Origin: Flavobacteriales bacterium
Lineage (GTDB): Bacteria > Bacteroidota > Bacteroidia > UBA10329
Length of the DNA stretch: 64,000 bases
Direction: 5' to 3'
NCBI GenBank assembly: GCA_020635495.1
Contig: JACJZQ010000007.1
Location: forward strand, 1-64,000
The notes beneath the pieces were generated by a model. It saw only the letters and a list, made by a program, of their open reading frames with translations. It was not told the DNA's origin and did not search any database. The position numbers were made by a program, and so were the translations under genes. Shown piece by piece: positions 27,043-34,896 of the stretch; position 1 is the stretch's first letter, and each line of letters opens with the position of its first letter.

Positions 27043-27391
27043 TCAGTTCAATGATCTTTTCAGACCGCTTATCATTTTTTGGACTTCCTGCACGTTGGAA
27101 ATCAATTCTTCAATCTTTTCTGACCTGCTCATAATTCTGCTTGCAATCAACAATTGAGTTTCAAGTTCAAATGCCGAACCCATAGCTATATCTAGAAATC
27201 GACTGAACTCTTTATCTGAACTTCTACCAGCTCCCTCTGCAATGTTCGAGGGAACCGAAACAGCGGACTTCCCCAATTGAGATCCTAGATTTATTTTCTG
27301 ATTCGTATCCATTTCATCAACCAGTTTAAACACCTCAACCACCATTTCCATCGATTTCTGCCAAACCACCAGTTTTTTTAAAGTCCTTCAT
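27043..27391 (-). CDS. Four-helix-bundle (23S rRNA IVP-like) protein with shifted N-terminus
   Basis: The body matches the IVP family: VWQKSMEMVVEVFKL, then SAVSVPSNIAEGAGRSSDKEFSRFLDIAMGSAFELETQL. Members form pentameric four-helix bundles; function is unknown. The expected start is ATG at 27391 (MKDFKK...), but the A7 run (27373-27379) has one base too many to stay in frame with ...LVVWQKSM. As written, the long reading frame can only start at GTG 27369 (108 residues). This may be a sequencing error or a true mutation. The gene is flanked by heptamer repeats and splits the ATP-grasp gene from the decarboxylase gene, so it looks inserted. Confidence 0.7.
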
Positions 27392-27392
27392 A

Positions 27393-27427
27393 CTTGCAGC
27401 TGTCTACTTGCAACTTGTAGCTTATGA
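27393..27427. repeat. Heptamer repeats between IVP and ATP-grasp genes (site 4)
   Basis: Units CTTGCAG, CTGTCTA, CTTGCAA, CTTGTAG and CTTATGA run to the ATP-grasp stop codon. Confidence 0.65.
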
Positions 27428-28492
27428 TGCTTTCTTTTTCTTCGGCCCAAGCTCACCGGTGGTTGATATTTCCTCAAACTCTTTCATGTTCACGATCAGA
27501 TCCCATGAATAGCGGATGAACATTCTTCCAACTTCGTATTCGGTGAAGTTTTCGACTTTTTCACCTAAAGCGAGTTTTACCAAAGCTTCTGGAAGATTCT
27601 GTCCGCAACCCACGGCCAAGTAAACCCAAGCTGGGAACCGCGGATTTATCTCGAGCAGATAGTACTCATCATCGCTTGTTTTGATATACTCGAGCTCCAT
27701 TCCACCGCGCCATTTCGAATTCTCAATCATCGATTTGGCCTCATTCAACAGGCCTTCATCATCCAAGCTTACACCAGCCCAGGCTTTTCCTTTATCGGTG
27801 ATGTACTGCTTACGCATTGGTACCGCCCCTACCATGTTGCCTTCGCCATCGCCAAGAGCCACAATGTTCACCTCGGTTCCGTAAACGAATTGTTGGATAA
27901 CGATCGGCAATCCCCACTTGGCCGCAATCTTATTGAAGTACGTTGCAACCTGTTCTTGATTGTAAGCGATATGCGCATCGTAAAACTGCCCTTTTACAAC
28001 AATCGGATAGGTAAAATCCTGGGCCAATTTGGGAATCTCGGCCGTTGAGAATATCATCTTGCTTTTTGGCACAAGCAGTCCGTATTTCTCACCAAACTCT
28101 TCCAAATTCACCTTGTGTCTTGCCTCAAATTGCTCTAAGGTTGGCAAGAATGTTTTAATGCCAAGCTCACTTTCCAACCTATCCGAGATTTTGATGAAGT
28201 TGAACAGCTCCGCATCGAAATTCGGAATCAACACATCGATGTTCTCTAACGAGTTGATGTAGGCGATTCGTCCGTATATCACTTCCGTTCCCGACTTCGG
28301 AAAAGGAATCTGATACACATGATCCACTATCTCGTGCATGTAGATGCCCGGCTCCAACGTTTCGTAGCTGAGTCCGATAATGCGAACATCAAACTCTTCG
28401 CTGTCTCGTAGCGCCCTTATCACGGGTACGCCCGGCCCTGGACTGTCTATGTTGTTCAGCCCTGTTACCGCTATGGTCAGTTGCTTTTTCAT
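27422..28492 (-). CDS. ATP-grasp ligase
   Basis: 356 residues with the ATP-grasp fold. The ATP-binding lysine is in YPIVVKGQFYDA (Lys167), the hinge is IVIQQFVYGTEV, and the magnesium-binding end is ELEYIK...YYLLEINPRFPAW (Glu281, Asn283). The N-terminus (ITGLNNIDSPGPGVPVIRAL type) is a pre-ATP-grasp nucleotide-like domain as in carbamoyl-phosphate-synthase relatives. It should join a carboxylate to an amine or thiol using ATP. It starts 2 bases after the PqqD-like stop, so they are co-translated. The substrate is unknown. A BtrJ-like role, loading an amino acid later decarboxylated by the LysA-fold enzyme, is one analogy. Confidence 0.87.
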   Translation of the reverse strand: MKKQLTIAVTGLNNIDSPGPGVPVIRALRDSEEFDVRIIGLSYETLEPGIYMHEIVDHVYQIPFPKSGTEVIYGRIAYINSLENIDVLIPNFDAELFNFIKISDRLESELGIKTFLPTLEQFEARHKVNLEEFGEKYGLLVPKSKMIFSTAEIPKLAQDFTYPIVVKGQFYDAHIAYNQEQVATYFNKIAAKWGLPIVIQQFVYGTEVNIVALGDGEGNMVGAVPMRKQYITDKGKAWAGVSLDDEGLLNEAKSMIENSKWRGGMELEYIKTSDDEYYLLEINPRFPAWVYLAVGCGQNLPEALVKLALGEKVENFTEYEVGRMFIRYSWDLIVNMKEFEEISTTGELGPKKKKAS

Positions 28493-28494
28493 GA

Positions 28495-28743
28495 TTACGA
28501 TGCGTCTAAGAGTTTGTACTGTCCCAACATTTTCAAGAAGTCATAATAGTCCTTGTCAAAGGTTTCCGCATCCACATCGTACCACGTGCGAACGGTTGTT
28601 TTCACCTCACTTTCGCTTTTGCCATCTTTCAACAATTTAAGAATGTCGGTTCCTACGGAATTCAAAGAGAATGAATCGCCAGTTGTTGGGTTGAACACGA
28701 ATCCTGATTCGCTGATGGCAATGTTCTTCTTAAGACTGATCAT
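28495..28743 (-). CDS. PqqD-like (RiPP recognition element) protein
   Basis: 82 residues, the usual size of a free-standing PqqD domain. The pattern GFVFNPTTGDSFSLNSVGTDILKLLKDGKSESEV followed by YDVD and DYYDFLKMLGQYKLLD is the winged-helix RRE signature. In characterised systems such domains bind a precursor peptide and deliver it to a maturation enzyme; in others they only recruit partners. No short precursor ORF was recognised in the 130 bases upstream. It is the first gene of the ligase/decarboxylase operon. Confidence 0.82.
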   Translation of the reverse strand: MISLKKNIAISESGFVFNPTTGDSFSLNSVGTDILKLLKDGKSESEVKTTVRTWYDVDAETFDKDYYDFLKMLGQYKLLDAS

Positions 28744-28873
28744 GGCTTCTGATTTTTAGTTGTTCCGAATCTGTATTTCAAAGTAACGGGTTCGGGTCGG
28801 TTTGGCTTTTACAGTTTTAATAGTTCGTTGTGTAATATTTCCGAGGCTTTCTACCTCAATTATCCACGAAGGT

Positions 28874-29449
28874 TCAGATCAATCGATCCAATGGAATTCT
28901 TCCTCCTCCTTTCCCTTCTTTGAATTGCTTGGGCGTAACGTCCGTTACCTGTTTGAATTGATTGCTGAGATACTGCACGCTACTGTATCCCATTTGGTAT
29001 GATATTTCACTTAGTGTAAGGTCTTTGTAACTGAGCAATTCCTTCACCCTCTCGATTTTCAATAGAATGATGTACTTCTCAAGTGTGGTGCCCGTCTGCT
29101 CCGAGAAAACTCTACTTAGCTGATGGTAAGGCATTCCTGTACGTTCGCTCAAGTGATCGGAATTCCGTATCAAAGAGTTAGCGTTGTTTCCGTGGTAGAA
29201 GAGCTCAATTGCCGCCACTTTTATCATCTCAACGGTTTGCTGTCCTTCATCTTCAACCAAAGCAAAACCGATTGATGGCAGCGCATCAATAAACTGCGCC
29301 AATTGCCTTTCATCTTCATAACCAACAACCACTTTACCAAGCGAGATTCGCTCCAACTCGGTCATGTCCAAAGACTTCAGCATTTGCCTAACGGCAGTAA
29401 TGCAGCGGCTGCTTACCATATTCCGTATTCGAAGTTCCTCCGTCTTCAT
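28874..29449 (-). CDS. AraC-family regulator with a degenerate HMA-like N-terminal domain
   Basis: 191 residues. The C-terminal half is a complete AraC DNA-binding domain (LSERTGMPYHQLSRVFSEQTGTTLEKYII then LSEISYQMGYSSVQYLSNQFKQVTDVTPKQFK). The N-terminal 70 residues follow the beta-alpha-beta-beta-alpha-beta pattern of heavy-metal-associated domains, but the CxxC motif is reduced to SSRC (one Cys, residue 16), so metal binding is doubtful. It is 130 bases upstream of the PqqD-like gene on the same strand and may control it. Confidence 0.82.
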   Translation of the reverse strand: MKTEELRIRNMVSSRCITAVRQMLKSLDMTELERISLGKVVVGYEDERQLAQFIDALPSIGFALVEDEGQQTVEMIKVAAIELFYHGNNANSLIRNSDHLSERTGMPYHQLSRVFSEQTGTTLEKYIILLKIERVKELLSYKDLTLSEISYQMGYSSVQYLSNQFKQVTDVTPKQFKEGKGGGRIPLDRLI

Positions 29450-29456
29450 CGTCCGC

Positions 29457-29464
29457 CAAATCTA
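29457..29464 (-). promoter_or_regulatory. Candidate -7 promoter element for the araC-like gene
   Basis: The minus strand reads TAGATTTG, ending 7 bases before the ATG at 29449, so the mRNA would be nearly leaderless. Confidence 0.45.
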
Positions 29465-29584
29465 AGACTCTTCACAGCAAACGACTGTTACATGATTCGA
29501 ATCAGTTTTAATGAAATCGAAAAATCAGGCATAAAAAAAGGCCGACCCCCGAAAGAGCCGACCTACCCACATTATACCAACCAA

Positions 29585-30340
29585 TTATTCGATGGTAACG
29601 GATTGGGTCTTCACTGTTTCTGTAACGAAATAGAAGAGTTTTCCTGAAAAAGTAGCGGTTTCGAACTTGTATGGGGCAACCTGAGCGAAATTTGCTCCTG
29701 TGCCCATACCATTGATCTCGGCCTCGGTAAAGACGCTCGAGGTAGAATTTGGACCTTCCACATGAACCACACCACCAAGCATGAACCAAACAGAATCAGC
29801 ACCAGCAACATTCGCAACCGTCAGGGTATAATCACCTGAACCTGGAATGGTGGTTGAACTGGTAATAGCGCCCAATGTTGGGAAACCTATGTTCGTTGTG
29901 TGCGAGATGGCAGGAATATCGCCAGAACCGCTTACTTCCCAACTTGGATTACCGTCAAAATCTATTCCGGTTGGATTCGTATTGTTTGGTTGGTAAGCGT
30001 ATGCACCATTATCAAACTGAGATAGCGACTCGCCCTCTAGGGTAACGCTGCCTGCATTTAAAAGCTGATTGTAATTAGCCCCATCTGTAAAACCTGCAGA
30101 GCCAAGGCCTAGTACGATCTCTTGAACAGGCACACCAAATCCTGGATCAAAAGTTGTGACTGTTTTTACTGCTGCCAAAGTTCCAAAACCGTCTGTGAAC
30201 GAAGGAGTTGGAGGATTGCTTGCAGGGTCGGTAGGTGTTGGGTCATCATTATCAAGATTACACGATGCAACTGTTAGAGAAACAGCTCCGGCAATCATCA
30301 GAAACCGTCCCCACTTCAATGTTTCATTTAAAGTTTTCAT
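29585..30340 (-). CDS. Hypothetical exported lipoprotein
   Basis: 251 residues from the ATG at 30340. The signal ends in TVASC (Cys27), followed by a Pro/Asp-rich linker (DPTPTDPASNPPTP). The rest is Gly/Thr/Ser-rich and probably beta-sandwich; nothing points to a catalytic role. No neighbour overlaps it. I do not recognise the family, and the upstream TTG at 30346 is a less likely start. Confidence 0.65.
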   Translation of the reverse strand: MKTLNETLKWGRFLMIAGAVSLTVASCNLDNDDPTPTDPASNPPTPSFTDGFGTLAAVKTVTTFDPGFGVPVQEIVLGLGSAGFTDGANYNQLLNAGSVTLEGESLSQFDNGAYAYQPNNTNPTGIDFDGNPSWEVSGSGDIPAISHTTNIGFPTLGAITSSTTIPGSGDYTLTVANVAGADSVWFMLGGVVHVEGPNSTSSVFTEAEINGMGTGANFAQVAPYKFETATFSGKLFYFVTETVKTQSVTIE

Positions 30341-30436
30341 GATCAATTGGATTAAGATTAATTGAATAATTGGTTAGCATCACAAAGGACGTTGTGAGCG
30401 CTTAGCTGGCATTACGCAGATTTACGTAATTGTCAA

Positions 30437-31993
30437 TTATTCGGCAGGCAAGAATTCGGTCAGAACCCAATTCCCTTCTTGATGAAGAGTTGGCCCAAGT
30501 TCATCTTTGAACTGGCAACTTTCGAGATAATCCAATCGGTAATCGATGTGCTTTTCCGTACCGCGATAATTTCGGGTGTGATACAATTCAACCGCCTGAG
30601 CACGAGCATCAATTCCTTCCAAACTCTCGATAGAAACGCCATAGACCTCTTTAAAACTCCCGTACCACGGCAACATGAAAAACGGCTCATGGATTATGGC
30701 CTGAAAGTGGATGGGCATGCTGCGTTTGGCCTGACATGGAAACGCATTATTATCGGGTGAAACCAACACGGAAATGTCTTTTTCCGTGTTATCAGCAATC
30801 CAGAAATGCATCTTTTCCAGATCGGAATAGTTGCGGTTTCCAACCATGTACTTATGCTGATAGGCTTCTGGAAGATACTTGGAGTTGGTGATGGCCAGGA
30901 TCACAAGAAGAAAAAGGGAAAAGGAAAAAGGAAAAACGTAACTGCTGAAACGAGAAATAGAAACGAATCCTGAAAGCAATTGCCCCGCCAGTCCCGCAAT
31001 CATGATGGAACTGAATGCTCCCATCCAAACGGTGGTTTTGAACCACTGAACCTTTCCTATTTGCAGCAAGCCCAGATGCTCTAAACCCAACCAGTAAACC
31101 AGCATTCCAAAGAGGCTGAGAGAAACAAAGCCGAGGTAGAAGTTCTTCTCTTGCGGTTTGGTCAAATTGTAGCTGAGCAGACCCAATCCAAGCAATCCAA
31201 AGAACTTGATGTAATGCGTAAGCGGGAAAAGGCTCGGTATATAATGATGATGATTTCTGAAGCGGTACAGAATTTCGTAGTACAGTTCCTTATCGTACTC
31301 CAGTGTTTCTCCGAATTGCCTGCCGAATGTTGGAATCAGAATCAAAGCTGCCACTGCAAGATAAGGTAACCCAAACCTTAGTGTCGATTTCAAATTCCTG
31401 CGAAAAAGCAGTTCAATTCCACCAAGAATCAGAAATAGTTGAAGTCCTACAAGCGGTTGAAACAGCGTTGCAATTCCGAGAATAACTCCCGAGAGTAAAT
31501 GCTTCTGCCGTATAAATTGAAGTAGAGCTAAAGCCGAAATTCCCTTCGCGATAGTGCTTGAAATAAAACTGCCGTACATCACATGGTTTCCACCAACGGT
31601 GAAATTGTAGAACACGAGCATAGCCAAAACTGGAGCCAGTAGCACAGACCATCGGTTGCTGAATAACTCTTCTGCAATTCGTGCAAACGAGAACGCCATT
31701 AACGCAACGCAACAGAACGTAAGGATGAAAAGCCCCCACTCTAAACCAACGGTTTCAGCTACAAAAAGAACCAGCTTTTCGTAATAATGTCGAACAGTAA
31801 AAATGCCGTTCGAGGCATTGACGAAGTAGTCGTTCGGGTAGAGTTCTGGATCCAGTTGCTGATAGATCTGCGGCAAATGCTCGGCCTGATCGTCTGTATT
31901 GAACTGATAACCTCTCACCAAAAGAAAAACGGCAGCCACAAACAGCGCATACCCCAAAATGGGTAAAGAACTTCCGAATGGCCGTTTGCTCAT
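30437..31993 (-). CDS. Polytopic membrane protein, GT-C-like
   Basis: 518 residues with about ten to twelve membrane segments and a soluble C-terminal end of about 130 residues. The early TDDQAEHLPQIYQQLDPELYPNDYFVN loop between the first two helices has acidic residues placed as in GT-C glycosyltransferases and related DUF6798-like proteins. That would make it a lipid-linked sugar transferase, but the evidence is only general shape. It is divergent from the response regulator across 42 bases. Confidence 0.6.
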   Translation of the reverse strand: MSKRPFGSSLPILGYALFVAAVFLLVRGYQFNTDDQAEHLPQIYQQLDPELYPNDYFVNASNGIFTVRHYYEKLVLFVAETVGLEWGLFILTFCCVALMAFSFARIAEELFSNRWSVLLAPVLAMLVFYNFTVGGNHVMYGSFISSTIAKGISALALLQFIRQKHLLSGVILGIATLFQPLVGLQLFLILGGIELLFRRNLKSTLRFGLPYLAVAALILIPTFGRQFGETLEYDKELYYEILYRFRNHHHYIPSLFPLTHYIKFFGLLGLGLLSYNLTKPQEKNFYLGFVSLSLFGMLVYWLGLEHLGLLQIGKVQWFKTTVWMGAFSSIMIAGLAGQLLSGFVSISRFSSYVFPFSFSLFLLVILAITNSKYLPEAYQHKYMVGNRNYSDLEKMHFWIADNTEKDISVLVSPDNNAFPCQAKRSMPIHFQAIIHEPFFMLPWYGSFKEVYGVSIESLEGIDARAQAVELYHTRNYRGTEKHIDYRLDYLESCQFKDELGPTLHQEGNWVLTEFLPAE

Positions 31994-32013
31994 CTGTGGG
32001 TAGGAATTACCGT

Positions 32014-32021
32014 TAAATTCG
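32014..32021 (+). promoter_or_regulatory. Candidate -7 promoter element for the response regulator gene
   Basis: TAAATTCG ends 14 bases before the ATG at 32036. It overlaps the alternative GTG at 32021, which argues for 32036 as the start. Confidence 0.45.
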
Positions 32022-32035
32022 TGGGCAAGATAGCC

Positions 32036-32725
32036 ATGAACAAACGGATTCTACTTGTTGAAGACGAGGAAAGCCTGCAAGACACCATTAAGTTGAACTT
32101 GGAGTTGGAAGGCTATGAGGTTTCTGCCGTTAACAACGGCAAAACCGCCTTGGAAGAATTCGCCAGAAAACGATTCGATCTGGTTATTCTGGATGTGATG
32201 TTGCCTGAGGTGGACGGTTTTACGATCTGTCAGACGATCCGACTGGAAAACACCAAAGTTCCAATCCTCTTTCTAACAGCTAAGAGTTCGGCAGAAGACC
32301 GCATCTTCGGGTTGAAAATCGGTGGAGATGACTACCTCACCAAACCTTTCAATTTGGATGAATTCCTATTGCGCGTTCAGGCGTTACTGAAGCGCGGAGC
32401 CAACGAAACGGACAAAGCTGTTGACACCTTCGACTTCGGAAATTGCAGTATCGATTTCAATGCATTCACCATCCGCGATCTGGAGGGAAACGAACATCAA
32501 CTCTCTAAACGGGAGATGAAACTCTTACGTCTTTTTGTCGAGCGCAGAAACGAAGTTCTCTCTCGCGAAAGCATTCTTGAAACGGTTTGGGGTTATGATG
32601 TTTTTCCATCAACCCGCACCATAGACAATTACATTCTGGCCTTCAGAAAGTACTTTGAGAAAGACCCCAAAGACCCACAACATTTTCTTTCTGTTAGGAG
32701 TGTGGGCTACAAATTCGTTGCATAG
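32036..32725 (+). CDS. OmpR-family response regulator (orphan)
   Basis: 229 residues from the ATG at 32036. The receiver domain has the acidic pair near residue 10, phosphoacceptor Asp53 (VILDVMLP), Thr81 and Lys103 (DDYLTKPF). The winged-helix output domain ends in TRTIDNYILAFRKYFEKDP and VRSVGYKFV. No histidine kinase gene is adjacent, so the partner is elsewhere. A TTG/GTG extension would start inside the promoter box. The next gene begins 45 bases downstream and encodes an acylase. Confidence 0.92.
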   Translation: MNKRILLVEDEESLQDTIKLNLELEGYEVSAVNNGKTALEEFARKRFDLVILDVMLPEVDGFTICQTIRLENTKVPILFLTAKSSAEDRIFGLKIGGDDYLTKPFNLDEFLLRVQALLKRGANETDKAVDTFDFGNCSIDFNAFTIRDLEGNEHQLSKREMKLLRLFVERRNEVLSRESILETVWGYDVFPSTRTIDNYILAFRKYFEKDPKDPQHFLSVRSVGYKFVA

Positions 32726-32770
32726 CGTAGAGATTGTACTTTCACGTCTCAATCCTAACCCCGAGTAAAT

Positions 32771-34852
32771 ATGTTAGTAAGAATTGTGCTTTGCCTTTCC
32801 ATTTTGGGATGGCATGTCTCGTTGGCGCAAACCATTGACCCGAGTAACGTTACGATCATCCGAGATTCGCTTGGTGTACCCCACATTTTCGGAAAGACAG
32901 ATGCAGATGCAGCCTACGGTCTGGCATATGCACATTGCGAAGACAACTTCTCCGGTATGCAAGAGGCCGTTATGGCAGGTAAAGGTCTGCTGGGAAGTTA
33001 CAAAGGCAAAGAAGGTGTGCTGTTTGATTTCGGATTGCAGTTTCTGAACATCGATTCATTGGTTGAAGCGCGTTTTGAGCAGGATCTTTCAGCAGAATTC
33101 CGTGCTGTGCTGCATGCATTTGCTCAGGCCATTAATGACTATGCCGAAGCAAATCCGAAGAAAGTTCATCTCAAGAAGATGCTGCCTGTATCGGCTAAAG
33201 ACCTTGTTAAAAGTTCCACACTTAGCGTCTCGCTCATGGCTGGACTGGGAATGGGTCTGAAAGCCGTAAACGAGAACCGCGTTGAGGAATTTCTTGGCTC
33301 TAATGAAGCTCATACAGGTACGGGTTCCAACGCTCTGGCTGTGGCACCAGAGAAAATGGCAGATGGCAATGCTTACCTGCTTATCAATTCTCACCAGCCA
33401 ATTGAAGGGCGGTTTGCATGGTATGAGGCCCACGTGGTCAGCGAAGAAGGTTGGAATTGTGTTGGTGGACTTTTCCCGGGAGGCTCTAGCATTTTTGTAG
33501 GATCCAATCCTAATTTAGGTTGGGGGCACACATTCAACTACCATCAGTTTGGAGACATCTACAAACTGGAGCTCAATCCAAAGAACAAGAAGCAGTATAA
33601 ATACGATGGTGAGTGGCGTGACTTCTATATTCGAAAAGCCAAGCTGAAAGTGAAGGTGGCGGGAATGAAAATTCCTGTTACCAAAAAGGTAAAAAGCTGC
33701 GCCTACGGACCCGTTTTCGAGAACAAGTATGGTTCTTGGGCTTTCCGATTTGCAGCTTACCACGATATCAGAGCCACAGAGCAGTGGTTCAGGATGAATA
33801 AGGCTAGCAATTACGCGGAGTTCGATGCTGCCATGAAAATGCAGGCCGTACCACTTTTCAATACCGTTTATGCAGACAAGGATGGAAACATTCTGCTACA
33901 CTCTGGCGGGAAAGTTCCGAAGAGAGACCCGAAACTGAACTGGACAGCACCGATCACTTCCAACACATCGGATCATCGTTGGACAGAGATTCTGGATTAT
34001 GGGCAACTGCCGCACGTGGAGAACCCAGAATGCGGATACGTTTACAATGCCAACAACACCCCGTTGGAATGCACTGGAGACAGCTGTAACTGGAATGAAT
34101 ATTTCCCTGGGCTGCAAACTTTCATGTACAATCGCGGAGAGCGATTCAAGTATTTGATGGAAACCCATGAAGGCAAATTCACTGAGGCTGATCTAGACCG
34201 AATCAAATATGATTTCAGCTACCATCCAGATGGAATCTACGAGAACAAGTTTGCTGCTTTGTACAACTTGGATGAAGCCAAGTATCCAGACATCGCAGAC
34301 GCTATTCAAAAACTCAAAAAATGGGACCGTAGGGGTAATGTAGACAATATGGATGCAGCATTGGCCATGGTAACCCACGATTTTCTACAGTTGGCAGCAG
34401 ATGCGCCTTTTGCTATTTATATGGTTCGTCAGGCGTTTTTGGATGAAGAAACGGCCGTTGATGCAGTCAGAAAAGCGAAGAAGCTTTTAATGAAGACTCA
34501 CGGAACAATGGATGTTCCGCTGGGAGATGTACAACGTTTGATACGTGGAGATAAGAGCTTACCGGCCCATGGTTTACGAGAAGTACCACGCGCCACAGAC
34601 ACTAAACTGCACGACAAGAAAAAAGGCATTTACAAAGTTACGGGTGGTGACGGATACATACAGATTGCACGCTTTGGGAAAGGTGGCACTCAAGTACGCA
34701 GCATCAATGCTTTAGGTGCCAGCACAGACCCGCAAAGTCCGCATTATAACGACCAAATGGAGCCTTTCACCAATCATGAATACCGCAAAATTCATTTCGA
34801 ACGTGAAAAACTTGAAGCTGTGGCTGAAAGAGTTTATCACCCCGGAGAATGA
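32771..34852 (+). CDS. Penicillin acylase-family Ntn-hydrolase
   Basis: 693 residues with a signal peptide (ending SLAQ). The family opening IIRDSLGVPHIFGKTDADAAYGLAYAHCEDNF is present, and the N-terminal nucleophile is Ser186 in GTGSNALAVAPEK, where autocatalytic cleavage gives alpha and beta chains. Later landmarks are NSHQPIEG and GWGHTFN. Members cleave amide bonds of penicillin G, acyl-homoserine lactones or other acylated amines in the periplasm. The last third (about 590-693) with GGDGYIQIARFGKGG follows the family plan. Confidence 0.88.
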   Translation: MLVRIVLCLSILGWHVSLAQTIDPSNVTIIRDSLGVPHIFGKTDADAAYGLAYAHCEDNFSGMQEAVMAGKGLLGSYKGKEGVLFDFGLQFLNIDSLVEARFEQDLSAEFRAVLHAFAQAINDYAEANPKKVHLKKMLPVSAKDLVKSSTLSVSLMAGLGMGLKAVNENRVEEFLGSNEAHTGTGSNALAVAPEKMADGNAYLLINSHQPIEGRFAWYEAHVVSEEGWNCVGGLFPGGSSIFVGSNPNLGWGHTFNYHQFGDIYKLELNPKNKKQYKYDGEWRDFYIRKAKLKVKVAGMKIPVTKKVKSCAYGPVFENKYGSWAFRFAAYHDIRATEQWFRMNKASNYAEFDAAMKMQAVPLFNTVYADKDGNILLHSGGKVPKRDPKLNWTAPITSNTSDHRWTEILDYGQLPHVENPECGYVYNANNTPLECTGDSCNWNEYFPGLQTFMYNRGERFKYLMETHEGKFTEADLDRIKYDFSYHPDGIYENKFAALYNLDEAKYPDIADAIQKLKKWDRRGNVDNMDAALAMVTHDFLQLAADAPFAIYMVRQAFLDEETAVDAVRKAKKLLMKTHGTMDVPLGDVQRLIRGDKSLPAHGLREVPRATDTKLHDKKKGIYKVTGGDGYIQIARFGKGGTQVRSINALGASTDPQSPHYNDQMEPFTNHEYRKIHFEREKLEAVAERVYHPGE

Positions 34853-34896
34853 TATAGCCGCATAAAACCCGATTTTCACAGAACATTCAACGCACC

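Noticed and set aside
29525..29570. Possible terminator after the lipoprotein gene (A-run followed by GGCCGACC...GCCGACC)
   Set aside because: The GC-rich blocks are direct repeats rather than an inverted pair, so no convincing stem forms, although the T run on the minus strand is suggestive.
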